From assembly GCA_963704455.1 (NCBI GenBank), contig OY969905.1, forward strand, positions 558,001-622,000: DNA of 64,000 nucleotides, given 5' to 3'. The notes below the pieces were generated by a model. It was not told where the DNA came from. It saw only the letters and a list, made by a program, of their open reading frames with translations, and did not search any database. Positions 33,296 to 43,471 of the stretch are shown here, piece after piece. A program made the translations under genes and the position numbers. Origin of the DNA: DASTCZ01 sp963704455. Lineage in GTDB: Bacteria > Acidobacteriota > Terriglobia > Acidiferrales > UBA7541. Numbering within the stretch: the stretch's first letter is position 1; every line of letters begins with the position of its first letter.

Positions 33296-33322
33296 TCCTC
33301 AACGCGCCTTCAGTGAATTGCC

Positions 33323-33562
33323 ATGGGCAAAGTTCGCGTTGAATGTTATTCCGGCTATCGCGCCGACGAACGGCCGTTGCGTTTTACGCTGGGCACGCAA
33401 TCCCTCGAAATCATTTCCGTGGATGACCAGTGGCATTCGCCGGACGCCACATTCTTTCGCGTGTGCGCTTCCGATGGAAACTCGTATGTCCTGCGGCATT
33501 CGCTGGAACAGGATGTCTGGACGCTGGAGGGATACCGCGCAGGCGCGCCGCGGACGGATTAG
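33323..33562 (+). CDS. Small conserved acidobacterial protein
   Basis: 79 residues. VRVECYSGYRADERPLRFTL, then IISVDDQWHSPDATFFRVCA and LRHSLEQDVWTLEGY. From memory the pattern (C-SGY-x3-ERP... at the start, W near the middle, WTL near the end) recurs as a short cytoplasmic protein in many soil bacteria, without function. Placed just after the YihY gene, perhaps co-transcribed. Confidence 0.65.
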   Translation: MGKVRVECYSGYRADERPLRFTLGTQSLEIISVDDQWHSPDATFFRVCASDGNSYVLRHSLEQDVWTLEGYRAGAPRTD

Positions 33563-33719
33563 CGCTGGATCGCCAAGCGAAAGGGCGGCGCCCGGTGCTG
33601 TAAGGAGAACAGAAAACGAAACGCGCGCAACTTTGCTGGCGTCGAGGGGTTAAAATGTAAGAAAGAGAGTTGCAAATGCCTGCACGACCATGAATTTGCC
33701 GCGCACCAGGAGAGATGGG

Positions 33720-35606
33720 ATGGCCACCCAGAAGCGTCACGCACAATTTGGGGTTGCTCATAGCAGACGATGGCGCCGGAATTCACTTACGAGCGCTATC
33801 TTGTGTTTTCTGGCGGCGCTGCTGATTTCGAGCGCGCCATTTGCGGCAGCGGGCAGTCCTCAAAAAAACAATCAGAAGAAAACCAAAGCCTCCGCGAAGG
33901 CGGCGAACCCCGCGCTGGCGGGCCTTCCCATCACGGAATTGGATGAATCCGAAGCGATTCTTCATTTGCTGAACCGCCTTACATTTGGCCCGAGGCCCGG
34001 TGATTACGAATCGGTTCAAAAGATGGGGCTCGCAAACTGGATCGAGAAGCAACTGAATCCGGATTCGATCAACGATTCGCAAATGCAGGCGCGGCTGGAT
34101 AAGTATCCAACGCTGAAAATGAGTTCGGCAAAGCTGCTGAATGAATTCCCGCAGCCACAGGTTGCGGCGCGGCGTGAGGGCGTCAGCATCGAGGAATATC
34201 GCAAAGAGCAGCAGGAGAAACAGCAGGCCGCGAACCGCCAGTTGAACGCCGCGATGGGAGATCAGCAGAACGGTGATGCCGCAGGTGCAGGCGGTGACCC
34301 GAACCGGACCCCGCTGCAGGCCTACCAGCAGAACAAGACTCCGCAGCGGGTGACGACGGAGCTGAGCATGGCGAAGGTTGATCGCGCGGTTTACAGCGAA
34401 CGCCAACTTTATGAAGTGATGGCGGACTTCTGGTTCAACCACTTCAATATTTTTGCGGGCAAAGGCGCTGACCGCTGGATGATGACCGCCTACGAGCGCG
34501 ACGCAATCCGTCCGAATGCAATGGGAAGATTTGAAGATATGGTGGTGGCGACGGCGAAGAGCCCGGCGATGATGTTTTATCTGGACAATTGGCTGAGCGC
34601 GGACCCGAACACGCCCCAGCGGATTGCCTTCCAGCAGCCGAGGCGCCGTCCGTTTTTCGGAGGGCAGCAGGGCCCGCAACAGCAACAGAAGCGCGAATAC
34701 GGATTGAACGAGAATTACGGCCGCGAGTTGATGGAACTGCACACGCTCGGCGTAGATGGCGGCTACTCGCAAAAAGACGTGATCGAAGTCGCGAAGTGTT
34801 TTACGGGCTGGACGATTCGCCAGCCGCAACAGAATCCCGAATTTATATACAACGAGGAGATGCACATCGGCGGGTCAAAGACGGTGCTGGACCACACGAT
34901 TTCGTTGGGCGGGATGAAGGAAGGGTTGGAAGTGATCCACTTGTTGGCGCATGACCCGCACACCGCGCATCACATTGCGTTTCAGATTGCCGAGCACTTT
35001 GTGAGCGACACTCCGCCGGCAGCGCTCGTTGACCGCATGGCGCAGACTTTTCTTTCGAGTGACGGCGACGCGAAGGCCGTGCTGCACACGATGATTTATT
35101 CGCCGGAGTTCTGGTCGCGCGAAGCGTTCCGCTCAAAGATCAAGACGCCGTTTGAACTGGTGGTTTCCGCGGCGCGCGCCGTGAACGCCGATATCGAGCT
35201 TCCGCTGCCGATGGTGATGTGGACGGCGCGGATTGGCGAGCCTCTCTACAATTGCCAGCCGCCAACCGGATACAAGGACAATGCGGAGACCTGGGTGAAC
35301 ACAGGCGCGCTCCTCAACCGGCTGAACTATTCGCTCACGCTGGCGAGCGGACGAATGCGCGGCACACATGTGGATATGGCCGCGCTTGTCGGAATGGACT
35401 CAGCGCAGGACCCGAAAGCCGTGTTGGACAAGTCCATTGACGTGCTGCTGCACGGAAATATTTCCGCGCAAACGCGGACGACGCTCGAGAAGCAATTGGA
35501 GGACCCAAATGTTCTTCAGGCGCGGCTCGACGATCCCGTGAAGATGGTGAACATTGGAATGGTGACTGGGCTGGTGTTGGGCGCACCGGAATTTCAACGC
35601 AGGTAG
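33720..35606 (+). CDS. DUF1800 domain protein, secreted
   Basis: 628 residues. A signal sequence lies in LTSAILCFLAALLISSAPFA. The DUF1800 core begins at about 70 with ILHLLNRLTFGPRPGDYESV, and includes ADFWFNHFNIFAGKG, ENYGRELMELHTLGVDGGYS and VIEVAKCFTGWTI, all typical. An insertion of Gln-rich low complexity (EQQEKQQAANRQLNAAMGDQ) precedes the conserved half. The start at 33720 has AGGAGA 6 nt upstream; the earlier ATG at 33690 has none. DUF1800 proteins are usually encoded beside DUF1501 proteins, as here, and the pair is likely exported together; function unknown. Confidence 0.85.
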   Translation: MATQKRHAQFGVAHSRRWRRNSLTSAILCFLAALLISSAPFAAAGSPQKNNQKKTKASAKAANPALAGLPITELDESEAILHLLNRLTFGPRPGDYESVQKMGLANWIEKQLNPDSINDSQMQARLDKYPTLKMSSAKLLNEFPQPQVAARREGVSIEEYRKEQQEKQQAANRQLNAAMGDQQNGDAAGAGGDPNRTPLQAYQQNKTPQRVTTELSMAKVDRAVYSERQLYEVMADFWFNHFNIFAGKGADRWMMTAYERDAIRPNAMGRFEDMVVATAKSPAMMFYLDNWLSADPNTPQRIAFQQPRRRPFFGGQQGPQQQQKREYGLNENYGRELMELHTLGVDGGYSQKDVIEVAKCFTGWTIRQPQQNPEFIYNEEMHIGGSKTVLDHTISLGGMKEGLEVIHLLAHDPHTAHHIAFQIAEHFVSDTPPAALVDRMAQTFLSSDGDAKAVLHTMIYSPEFWSREAFRSKIKTPFELVVSAARAVNADIELPLPMVMWTARIGEPLYNCQPPTGYKDNAETWVNTGALLNRLNYSLTLASGRMRGTHVDMAALVGMDSAQDPKAVLDKSIDVLLHGNISAQTRTTLEKQLEDPNVLQARLDDPVKMVNIGMVTGLVLGAPEFQRR

Positions 35607-35645
35607 TACGTTTTATCCTTAGGGAAAGAAAAAGGGAGAACGGCA

Positions 35646-36905
35646 ATGCAAATCTCGCGGCGAATTTTCATCAAGAATAGCGGAATCGCGATGCTGGGAC
35701 TGAGCACGCTGCCTGCATTCCTGCAGCGGGCCGTGGCCGGGACGGGCATGCCCAACAAAAAGAAGCTCGTCGTGCTGTTTCAGCGCGGCGCGGCCGACGG
35801 ATTGAATATCGTCGTGCCATTCGGCGAACCGAACTATTACAAGATGCGCCCGTCGATCGCGATTCCGGAGCCGCGCCGCGGCGGGGATCAGGCCGCGATT
35901 GACCTTGACGGATTCTTCGGCGTGCATCCATCGCTATCGCCACTCGCGCAGCTTTTTCACAACGGGCAACTTGCGATTGTGCATGCGGCGGGCTCACCGG
36001 ATACCACGCGATCGCACTTTGATGCGCAGGACTACATGGAATCGGGCACGCCGGGAGTGAAGTCCACCGACGACGGCTGGCTGAACCGCACGATGCAGGG
36101 GATGCCGGAAGAAAATGCGACTCCATTCCGCGCGGTGGCGGTGGGGCCGAATTTGCCGCGAACACTGCTGGGCCTGGCGCCGGCGATTGCGATGCCGGAT
36201 GTGAAGCAATTCCAGGTGATGGCGGGCGCGGGCTCGCAAATGATCCAGGGCGGATTTGAAGCGATGTACGCGCAAACGGTTGATACGGCGCTGCGCGGAA
36301 CCGGCACGGAGACTTTTGAAGCGATTGACATGCTAAAGAAGGCGAACCCGAGCCAATTCCAGCCTGAAAATGGCGCGGACTATCCGAAGAACCGCTACGG
36401 CCAAAGCATCCAGCAAGTTGCTCAGCTCCTGAAAGCCAATATCGGAATGGAAGTCGCATTCCTCGATACGGGCGGCTGGGACAACCACGTGAATGAAGGC
36501 GGCGTGCAGGGGCAACTATCCAACCTGCTGCGCGATTTGGGACAGGGGCTCGGAGCGTTCTACAAGGATATGGGCGACCGGATGGAAGACATCGTGGTTG
36601 TGACGATGTCCGAATTCGGGCGCACCGCACACGAAAACGGCAACCGCGGCACCGATCACGGCCACGCGAACTGCATGTTCCTGATGGGCGGGCCAGTCAA
36701 GGGCGGAAAAGTTTACGGCAAATGGCCCGGCCTCTCGGACCAGCACCTCTACGAAGGCCGCGATCTTGCGGTCACGACGGACTTTCGCTCGGTGCTGGGC
36801 GAAGTTTTGACGGGGCACCTGGGCACGACCAACCTGAATGCCGTCTTCCCGGGCTTTGACAATGATATGCGGAAATTCCCGCGGCTACTGAAAGCTTCGG
36901 CGTAG
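35646..36905 (+). CDS. DUF1501 domain protein with Tat-type signal
   Basis: 419 residues. The N-terminus MQISRRIFIKNSGIAMLGLS carries a twin-arginine motif (SRRIFIK) and a weakly hydrophobic stretch, so folded export by Tat is predicted. The DUF1501 core has KKLVVLFQRGAADGLNIVVP, then HNGQLAIVHAAGSPDTTRSH, DAQDYMESG, and near the end VTMSEFGRTAHENGNRGTDH. The fold resembles sulfatases/alkaline phosphatases, but substrates are unknown. It follows the DUF1800 gene by 39 bp with a purine-rich site (GGGAGAA) before the ATG. Confidence 0.87.
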   Translation: MQISRRIFIKNSGIAMLGLSTLPAFLQRAVAGTGMPNKKKLVVLFQRGAADGLNIVVPFGEPNYYKMRPSIAIPEPRRGGDQAAIDLDGFFGVHPSLSPLAQLFHNGQLAIVHAAGSPDTTRSHFDAQDYMESGTPGVKSTDDGWLNRTMQGMPEENATPFRAVAVGPNLPRTLLGLAPAIAMPDVKQFQVMAGAGSQMIQGGFEAMYAQTVDTALRGTGTETFEAIDMLKKANPSQFQPENGADYPKNRYGQSIQQVAQLLKANIGMEVAFLDTGGWDNHVNEGGVQGQLSNLLRDLGQGLGAFYKDMGDRMEDIVVVTMSEFGRTAHENGNRGTDHGHANCMFLMGGPVKGGKVYGKWPGLSDQHLYEGRDLAVTTDFRSVLGEVLTGHLGTTNLNAVFPGFDNDMRKFPRLLKASA

Positions 36906-36938
36906 TAATCCTATAGAAATTCGACAAGTTTCTTCCTG

Positions 36939-36966
36939 AAGGGCAGCTCACGGGCCGCCCTTTCTG
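36939..36966 (+). terminator. Probable terminator after the DUF1501 gene
   Basis: AAGGGC ... GCCCTT stem with a 12-nt loop, followed by TTTCTGTTTG. It is 34 bp past the stop codon. Confidence 0.45.
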
Positions 36967-37091
36967 TTTGCAATTCACCGTGGCAGATTGGCGTGGATGT
37001 AAAAACGAACTACTTGAAAACAGTTCGTGACAAACCCCCTCCTCCTTGCGTCATATCAAGCAACCGGCTTTTCGCGAGGGAGGGAATCGGC

Positions 37092-39584
37092 ATGGGTGCG
37101 GCGAGCACGTTTGCAGACTTGCTTCACGATCTTCGCTTCGGGCTTCGGCAACTGGCGAAGAGTCCGGTCTTCACGGCGGTAGCCATCCTCACTCTCGCAC
37201 TTGGAATCGGGGCGAACACAGCCATCTTCAGCGTGACGAACGCAATCCTGCTGCGCCTGCTGCCCGTTCGCGATCCTGCGAGGCTCGTCTATCTGCATAC
37301 AAATGATTTTCCGGGCGGCCAGAGCGGGTACGGCGACACGTCGCTTACCGAACCAGTTTTTGAGGCGCTGCGCACGCAACATGAAGTGTTTTCAGATTTG
37401 ATGGCATACGCGCCGCTGGGTTTTAACAAAATCGCGGTGCGATACGGCGGCGATCCCGAAGAGGCCTGGGTGGACATGGTAAGCGGGAATTTCTTCACCG
37501 GGCTGGGCGTCGCGCCATTGGCGGGCCGCTTATTCACCGCTGAAGATGAATCCACGCACGCGCCTGTGGCCGTGGTCAGCTACGACTATTGGGAAACGAG
37601 GCTGGGGCGCAACTATTCCGCGATTGGGCAGCCGATCTATGTGAAGGGCGTTCCACTTACGATTGTGGGAATTGCGGCGCGCGGCTTCTACGGAGTGGAG
37701 CATAATTTCAGCAACGACATTTGGATTCCGCTGCAGACGAACCCGGCCTTGAAGCCGTGGGACACCGCGGCGACAAGCACGTCATCGCTTTACGGCTCGC
37801 AGAGTTGGTGGTGCATGCTGGAAATCGGCAGGCTCGCGCCGGGAGTGACGGCGCAGCGTGCAATCGCGCAGCTCACGCCAATTTTCCGGAATGCCGGACT
37901 TGCGGGAGCGAAGCCGGACCCGAAGAGGACACCGCTTGAGCTGACGTTTACACCCGCGCGCGGAATCGAAGGAATGCGCGAGGACTACACGCAGCCGCTT
38001 TCCGTGCTCATGGGAATGGTCGTACTGGTGCTGATCATCGCGTGCGGAAATGTTGCGATGTTGCTTGTGGCGCGGAATGCGGCGCGGCAGCGGGAATTCA
38101 GTTTGCGGATGGCGCTGGGCGGCTCGCGCGTGCGGCTCTTCCGGCAACTATTGACGGAGAGTCTGCTGCTTGTTACCGGCGGCGCAGCGCTCGGATGGTT
38201 ATTCGCGATGTGGGCGACGCGCGCGCTTGCGGCGTGGTCGAAACTGGATCTGGACATCTCGCCGGATTTGCGCGTGCTGCTGTTTACGCTTGGGGTGGCG
38301 CTGGTGGCGGGGATCGTCTTCGGTCTTGCGCCGCTGCGGACAGTGGTTGGCACGCCTCTGGCGTTCGTGCTGCGTTCCTCAACGGCCAATGCCGGGCAGG
38401 ACCGCGGCAAAGTTCGCGGCGGGCGGATTGTTGTGGCGCTGCAAATTGCAATTTGCCTGACACTTTTAGTGGGAACCGGATTGCTGGTTCACACGCTGCG
38501 GAATCTTGAGAACGTGAATCTGGGAATGAAAGCGGAAGGGCTTTACGTTTTTGGAGTCAACCCGCAGCAGATGGTCCACTCCGATCCGGAGGCGGTCCAC
38601 TTTTTCCAGTCTTTGATGCAAAGAATAAAATCCCTGCCGGGGATCGAGTCCGCCACTTTGATGGAAGAAAGAATGGGCGGAGGTGTGAGCAACAATAACG
38701 GCGCGTACGTGGACGGAGTGAACCCGTTGGGAGATAGGTTTGCGCCGATGCGCAGCGACAATGTTGGGCCCGACTTCCTGAAGACGCTCGGCATTCCGCT
38801 GCTGATGGGCCGCGATTTCAATGATGCGGACACCGCGGATTCGGGCAAAGTGGCAATCATCAACAAAACTTTTGCGGACAAGTATCTGGCGCACCAGAAC
38901 CCGCTCGGGCACAAAGTGGGATTCAACACCAAGGTGGAAAAAGCCTACACAATTGTCGGAGTTGCGGCCGACAACAAATACACGGAAGTGGAAGAGAAGC
39001 CGCGGCCGATCATTTATTTTGCGTACACGCAACAGGCCGGGATCGCCGGGATGCACATTGAGGTGCGGACGATTGGGCGGCCGGAAGCGGTGCTTCCGGA
39101 ATTGCGCGAGGCCATGCGCCAATTCGCTCCGGATTTGGCGATGCTCCAGCCGATCACGCAGAAGGAACAATTTGAAGACACGATTTCGATGGAAAGGGTG
39201 GTCGCGCGGCTGGCGATGTTCTTCGGCTTGCTGGCAGCGGTGCTCGTGGCGACGGGGCTGTACGGCACGCTGGCATATCGCGTAAACCGGCGGACATCGG
39301 AAATCGGCGTGCGCATGGCGCTGGGCGCGCAGCGCGGCCAAGTGCTGTGGATGATTCTGCGCGAGAGCTTGGCGGTGTGCATCGCTGGAGTGTTGGTCGG
39401 TCTGCCGCTGGCGTTTGCTTCGATGCGGCTGCTGCGCTCGATGCTGTTCGGGCTGGGCCCGAATGACGCGTTGAGCTTTGCGGCGGCGCTTGCCGGAATT
39501 ACAGTTGTTGCGCTGGCGGCCAGCCTGATCCCCGCCCGGCGCGCCGCTTCGGTGGACCCGCTTGTTGCGCTGCGGGATGAGTAG
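37092..39584 (+). CDS. ABC-transporter-type permease, acidobacterial duplicated orphan permease (MacB/FtsX fold)
   Basis: 830 residues. The opening LLHDLRFGLRQLAKSPVFTA, then VAILTLALGIGANTAIFSVT is diagnostic of this family. Two FtsX-type permease halves are present: TM helices at about 270-420 and about 720-820, each preceded by an extracellular MacB-core domain. No ATP-binding protein is encoded next to it, hence orphan. Members are thought to export peptides or lipids or to transmit mechanical signals, but this is unproven. The start at 37092 follows GGGAGGGAA by a suitable gap; an in-frame GTG at 36993 would add an unlikely Lys/Pro-rich leader. Confidence 0.9.
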   Translation: MGAASTFADLLHDLRFGLRQLAKSPVFTAVAILTLALGIGANTAIFSVTNAILLRLLPVRDPARLVYLHTNDFPGGQSGYGDTSLTEPVFEALRTQHEVFSDLMAYAPLGFNKIAVRYGGDPEEAWVDMVSGNFFTGLGVAPLAGRLFTAEDESTHAPVAVVSYDYWETRLGRNYSAIGQPIYVKGVPLTIVGIAARGFYGVEHNFSNDIWIPLQTNPALKPWDTAATSTSSLYGSQSWWCMLEIGRLAPGVTAQRAIAQLTPIFRNAGLAGAKPDPKRTPLELTFTPARGIEGMREDYTQPLSVLMGMVVLVLIIACGNVAMLLVARNAARQREFSLRMALGGSRVRLFRQLLTESLLLVTGGAALGWLFAMWATRALAAWSKLDLDISPDLRVLLFTLGVALVAGIVFGLAPLRTVVGTPLAFVLRSSTANAGQDRGKVRGGRIVVALQIAICLTLLVGTGLLVHTLRNLENVNLGMKAEGLYVFGVNPQQMVHSDPEAVHFFQSLMQRIKSLPGIESATLMEERMGGGVSNNNGAYVDGVNPLGDRFAPMRSDNVGPDFLKTLGIPLLMGRDFNDADTADSGKVAIINKTFADKYLAHQNPLGHKVGFNTKVEKAYTIVGVAADNKYTEVEEKPRPIIYFAYTQQAGIAGMHIEVRTIGRPEAVLPELREAMRQFAPDLAMLQPITQKEQFEDTISMERVVARLAMFFGLLAAVLVATGLYGTLAYRVNRRTSEIGVRMALGAQRGQVLWMILRESLAVCIAGVLVGLPLAFASMRLLRSMLFGLGPNDALSFAAALAGITVVALAASLIPARRAASVDPLVALRDE

Positions 39585-39733
39585 CAATTGTTTTCGATAG
39601 TTCCCCACCTGAAAAAATAGTTGTTCCAGCCTTGAGAGAAGTGCACCGTATTGCATTCCTCCCTCCGATTGCATATGTTTTGCGTGCTGCAAGACGACCG
39701 CCTGCGCTGCCAGGCGAATTGAGCGAGGGGATT

Positions 39734-42700
39734 ATGACTACGCGGATTAGGCAATTTGTTTTTTCCGGCTTCGGCGCCGGGCGGATCAGAACATTTGCTG
39801 CGCTGCTTGTCGCGCCATTTTTGGCTGTATGCCTGTTGTTCATCGGTGCTGCGGCGCAGTCTCCGGGTAACGCGCAAACTCCGGCGCAGGGCCCGTCGAA
39901 GGCCAAGCCTCCGGTGAAGGCGGGCGAATCCGGCGCTCCATCCTCCGCAGCGCGGCCCGGCGGTGGGGCGCGGCCGGATCTCACGAAGACACCAACGCTC
40001 TATGTGGTCGGCTACGCTCACCTGGACACGGAATGGCGCTGGGAATATCCGCAGGTGATTTCGGAATATCTGGCGAAGACGTTGCACGACAACTTCGCGC
40101 TCTTTGAAAAATATCCACACTACATTTTTAATTTCAGCGGCGCGAACCGCTACATGATGTTTAAGGAATATTACCCGGCCGATTTCGCGAAGCTGAGGGA
40201 GTACGTCAACAAGGGCCGGTGGTATCCGGCGGGCTCGTCGATGGAAGAGAGCGACGTGAATTCGCCATCGGCGGAATCCATTTTCCGGCAGATCCTTTAC
40301 GGCAATGAATTTTTCCGGCGCGAATTGGGGAAGGCCAGCGCGGAATATATGCTGCCGGACTGCTTTGGGTTTCCGGCGTCGCTGCCAAGCATTCTGGCGC
40401 ACGCGGGGATCAAAGGATTTTCAACGCAGAAATTGACGTGGGGCTCGAGTGCGGAAGGCGGGCCGGGTACGACGAGCGAGAATACGCCCGTCGGAATTCC
40501 GTTTAACGTTGGCTGGTGGCAAGGGCCGGACGGCCACGGCGTGATCGCCGCTTGGAATCCCGGAAGTTACAGCGCGGACATCACTTATGACATCAGCAAG
40601 AGCAGCACGGCTCCCGCACGGGATTACGTGGACTGGCCGCACAGGCTTGAGCGCAACGGGCACGTCACCGGTCTTTTCACGGACTACCATTATTACGGGA
40701 CGGGCGATACGGGCGGCTCGCCGCGCGAGCCTTCGGTGAGATTGCTGGAAGCGATTGTCACCAAGGGCGAGGCGTCAATTCCCGTTTACACGCCGGGAGC
40801 GCGAGGAGGCGTGCAAGCGGGGCAACAGGCCGCGCCGCCGGTGAAAGTAGGAGATGGGCCGGTGCACGTGATTTCGTCGAATGCGGATCAAATGTTCTTG
40901 GATATTCCGCAATCGTATATCGCGCGGATGCCGCGATACAGCGGCGATTTGGAATTGACGAATCACTCGGCGGGATCTCTCAGCTCGCAAACTGTTCGCA
41001 AACGGTGGAACCGGCAGAATGAATTACTGGCGGATGCAGCCGAACGCGCGTCTGTGGCCGCGGAATGGCTGGGCGGGAGGACATATCCTATGGAGCGGAT
41101 GAACCGCGCGTGGGCGCTGGTGATGGGCGGACAATTTCACGACATCATGGCGGGCACCGCGACGCCGAAGGCCTACGAATATTCCTGGAACGACGACGTG
41201 CTGGCGATGAACCAGTTCGCGAGCGTGCTGACGAGCGCGACGGAGTCGATCGCGTCCGGCATGGACACGCGCGGCGGGGACGTTCCGGTGGTCGTTTATA
41301 ACCCGCTGAACATTGCCAGGGAAGATGTGGTGGAAGCACGAGTAGGAAACGTGATTCCCCATGCGATGGGCGGAATGCCGCGCGGAGTGAAAGTGATTGG
41401 GCCGGACGGCAAGGAAGTCCCCTCGCAATTGATCGGTGATGATCCGACCGTGGACAAAATATTGTTTCTCGCGAAAGCGCAGTCGGTTGGGTTCAATGTT
41501 TACAGCGTTGAAGGCACCGGCGAACGGAATGCTCCGGGAGGCGAGCTGAAGGTCAGCGACCGCTCACTTGAAAACTCGCGGTATCGCGTCACGCTCAATG
41601 ATGATGGCGACGTCTCCAGCATTTTCGACAAGAAGATCAACCGTGAATTGCTTTCCGCACCAATTCGGCTCGAGCTTATGAGCGAACATCCCCACGACTG
41701 GCCCGCATGGAATATGGATTATGTGGACCAGATGCGCGCTCCACGAGGCTACGTCGAAGGCCCGGCGCAGATTCGCGTGGTGGAAAAAGGGCCGGTGCGG
41801 ATTTCGATTGAAGTGGAGCGCGATGCAGAGCATTCCCAATTTGTGCAACGCATCAGCCTTTCCGCGGGCGACGCCGGTAACCGCGTGGAATTCTCAAATG
41901 TGATTGACTGGCTGACGCAAGAAACCGCGCTGATGGCTGCGTTCCCGCTTACGGCTTCCAATCCCGAGGCGACCTATAACTGGGATGTCGGCACTGTTTC
42001 GCGCGGCAATGACGAGCCGCGCGCCTTCGAGTATCCATCGCACCAGTGGTTTGACCTGACGGATGGGGGCGCGGCGTACGGAGTGACGATTCTTTCAGAT
42101 TGCAAATATGCGTCGGACAAGCCGGATAATAAAACGCTGCGGCTGACGCTGATTTACACGCCGGGACTTGGCGAAGGCAACAGCCGGGCTTACATTGACC
42201 AGATCTCCCAGGATTTGGGCCACCACGAGTTCACGTTCGGCCTCGCGGGACACGCGAGCGACTGGCGCGAAGCGGAAACGGATTGGCAAGCGGAGCGGCT
42301 GAATCAGCCGCTCATCGGGTTCGTGACGGCGTCTCACGCCGGCGCGCTTGGCAAATCTTTTTCGCTTCTTAAAACAAACAACAGCCGCATTCGTGTGCTG
42401 GCGTTGAAGAAGGCCGAGCTAAGCAATGAGGTAATCGTGCGTATGGTGGAGATGGAAGGCATTCCGCAGCAGAATGTGCGCGTGAGTTTTGCCGCGCCGG
42501 TCATGGCCGCGCGCGAAGTGAACGCGCAGGAGCAACCCATGGGCGCGGCAACGGTGGCGAACGGTGAGCTGGTAACTTCCTTCGGCGCGTATCAGCCGCG
42601 AACGTTTGCGGTGCGATTGGCGGCGCCAACGCACGCTTCGTCAGCAACAAAATCACAGCCAGTGACGCTGAGCTATAACCGCGCAGTTTCCAGCAAGGAT

Positions 42701-43357
42701 GGCGAATACCCCGCCCCGGGTTTTGATGAAATGGGGCACGCCATTCCGGCGGAGATGTTGCCGGGAACAATTACGTACGGCGGAATTCAGTTTAATCTCG
42801 CACCCGGTGGGGCAGGGAATGTGGATGCTATTACGGCGCGAGGGCAGGCGATCAATCTTCCCACGGGCAAATTCAATCGCGTCTACATTCTGGCGGCGTC
42901 TTCCTTCGGAGACCAGAAAACCACATTCCGCGCGGGCGATAATCCGGTCGAGATGACGATTCAGAACTGGGGCGGCTTCATCGGACAATGGGACGACCGG
43001 GTATGGAGCAGCCGGCAAGAGCCGGCTCCGCAGCGACCTGACGCACCAGCGCCGCCTCCGGGCACTCCGCCGCGAATGCGCACGGTGAGCGAGTACGCCG
43101 GGCTGACGCCGGGTTTCATCAAGCGCGCGCCTGTGGCTTGGTTCGCGTCGCACCACCACAACGCCGATGGGACGAACGCGCCGTACTCGTATTCGTACCT
43201 GTACGCTTACGCGATCGACCTCCCGGCGGGGGCAAAGACGCTCACGCTTCCGGAAAACGGCGCCATCCACATCCTGGCCATTACCGTTGCGGACGAAGCA
43301 CCGAGCGTGTGGCCCGCGCGGCCGCTGTACGACACACTTGACCGCGACAAGCACTAG
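39734..43357 (+). CDS. Secreted glycoside hydrolase family 38 (alpha-mannosidase)
   Basis: 1207 residues. A signal peptide covers about the first 42 residues (FAALLVAPFLAVCLLFIGAA). The GH38 catalytic domain starts at about 88 with YVVGYAHLDTEWRWEYPQ, whose H96 and D98 bind zinc. The nucleophile Asp is D209 in MLPDCFGFPASLPSILAHAG. A later zinc His is in GGQFHDIMAGTATPKAY. The middle and C-terminal beta domains follow. Members cleave alpha-mannosides by a retaining mechanism, here outside the cytoplasm. The first 85 residues are longer than usual and include a Pro/Ala/Gly linker. The upstream in-frame start at 39632 would place a non-signal leader in front, so 39734 is preferred. Confidence 0.88.
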   Translation: MTTRIRQFVFSGFGAGRIRTFAALLVAPFLAVCLLFIGAAAQSPGNAQTPAQGPSKAKPPVKAGESGAPSSAARPGGGARPDLTKTPTLYVVGYAHLDTEWRWEYPQVISEYLAKTLHDNFALFEKYPHYIFNFSGANRYMMFKEYYPADFAKLREYVNKGRWYPAGSSMEESDVNSPSAESIFRQILYGNEFFRRELGKASAEYMLPDCFGFPASLPSILAHAGIKGFSTQKLTWGSSAEGGPGTTSENTPVGIPFNVGWWQGPDGHGVIAAWNPGSYSADITYDISKSSTAPARDYVDWPHRLERNGHVTGLFTDYHYYGTGDTGGSPREPSVRLLEAIVTKGEASIPVYTPGARGGVQAGQQAAPPVKVGDGPVHVISSNADQMFLDIPQSYIARMPRYSGDLELTNHSAGSLSSQTVRKRWNRQNELLADAAERASVAAEWLGGRTYPMERMNRAWALVMGGQFHDIMAGTATPKAYEYSWNDDVLAMNQFASVLTSATESIASGMDTRGGDVPVVVYNPLNIAREDVVEARVGNVIPHAMGGMPRGVKVIGPDGKEVPSQLIGDDPTVDKILFLAKAQSVGFNVYSVEGTGERNAPGGELKVSDRSLENSRYRVTLNDDGDVSSIFDKKINRELLSAPIRLELMSEHPHDWPAWNMDYVDQMRAPRGYVEGPAQIRVVEKGPVRISIEVERDAEHSQFVQRISLSAGDAGNRVEFSNVIDWLTQETALMAAFPLTASNPEATYNWDVGTVSRGNDEPRAFEYPSHQWFDLTDGGAAYGVTILSDCKYASDKPDNKTLRLTLIYTPGLGEGNSRAYIDQISQDLGHHEFTFGLAGHASDWREAETDWQAERLNQPLIGFVTASHAGALGKSFSLLKTNNSRIRVLALKKAELSNEVIVRMVEMEGIPQQNVRVSFAAPVMAAREVNAQEQPMGAATVANGELVTSFGAYQPRTFAVRLAAPTHASSATKSQPVTLSYNRAVSSKDGEYPAPGFDEMGHAIPAEMLPGTITYGGIQFNLAPGGAGNVDAITARGQAINLPTGKFNRVYILAASSFGDQKTTFRAGDNPVEMTIQNWGGFIGQWDDRVWSSRQEPAPQRPDAPAPPPGTPPRMRTVSEYAGLTPGFIKRAPVAWFASHHHNADGTNAPYSYSYLYAYAIDLPAGAKTLTLPENGAIHILAITVADEAPSVWPARPLYDTLDRDKH

Positions 43358-43471
43358 AGTCGTGGCTGACCTACCATCTGCATTTGTCGGGGAATGACCC
43401 TCGAAATGTAGCGTTATGGTAATGGACTGAATCCAGACAGCCTATTGACAGGCGTTTTTCGGTACGTTGTC

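Noticed and set aside
39014..40402. Long minus-strand frame of 462 codons
   Set aside because: It lies opposite the permease and GH38 genes, whose conserved motifs are clear; its Arg/Pro/Ala-rich translation is a typical shadow in high-GC sequence.
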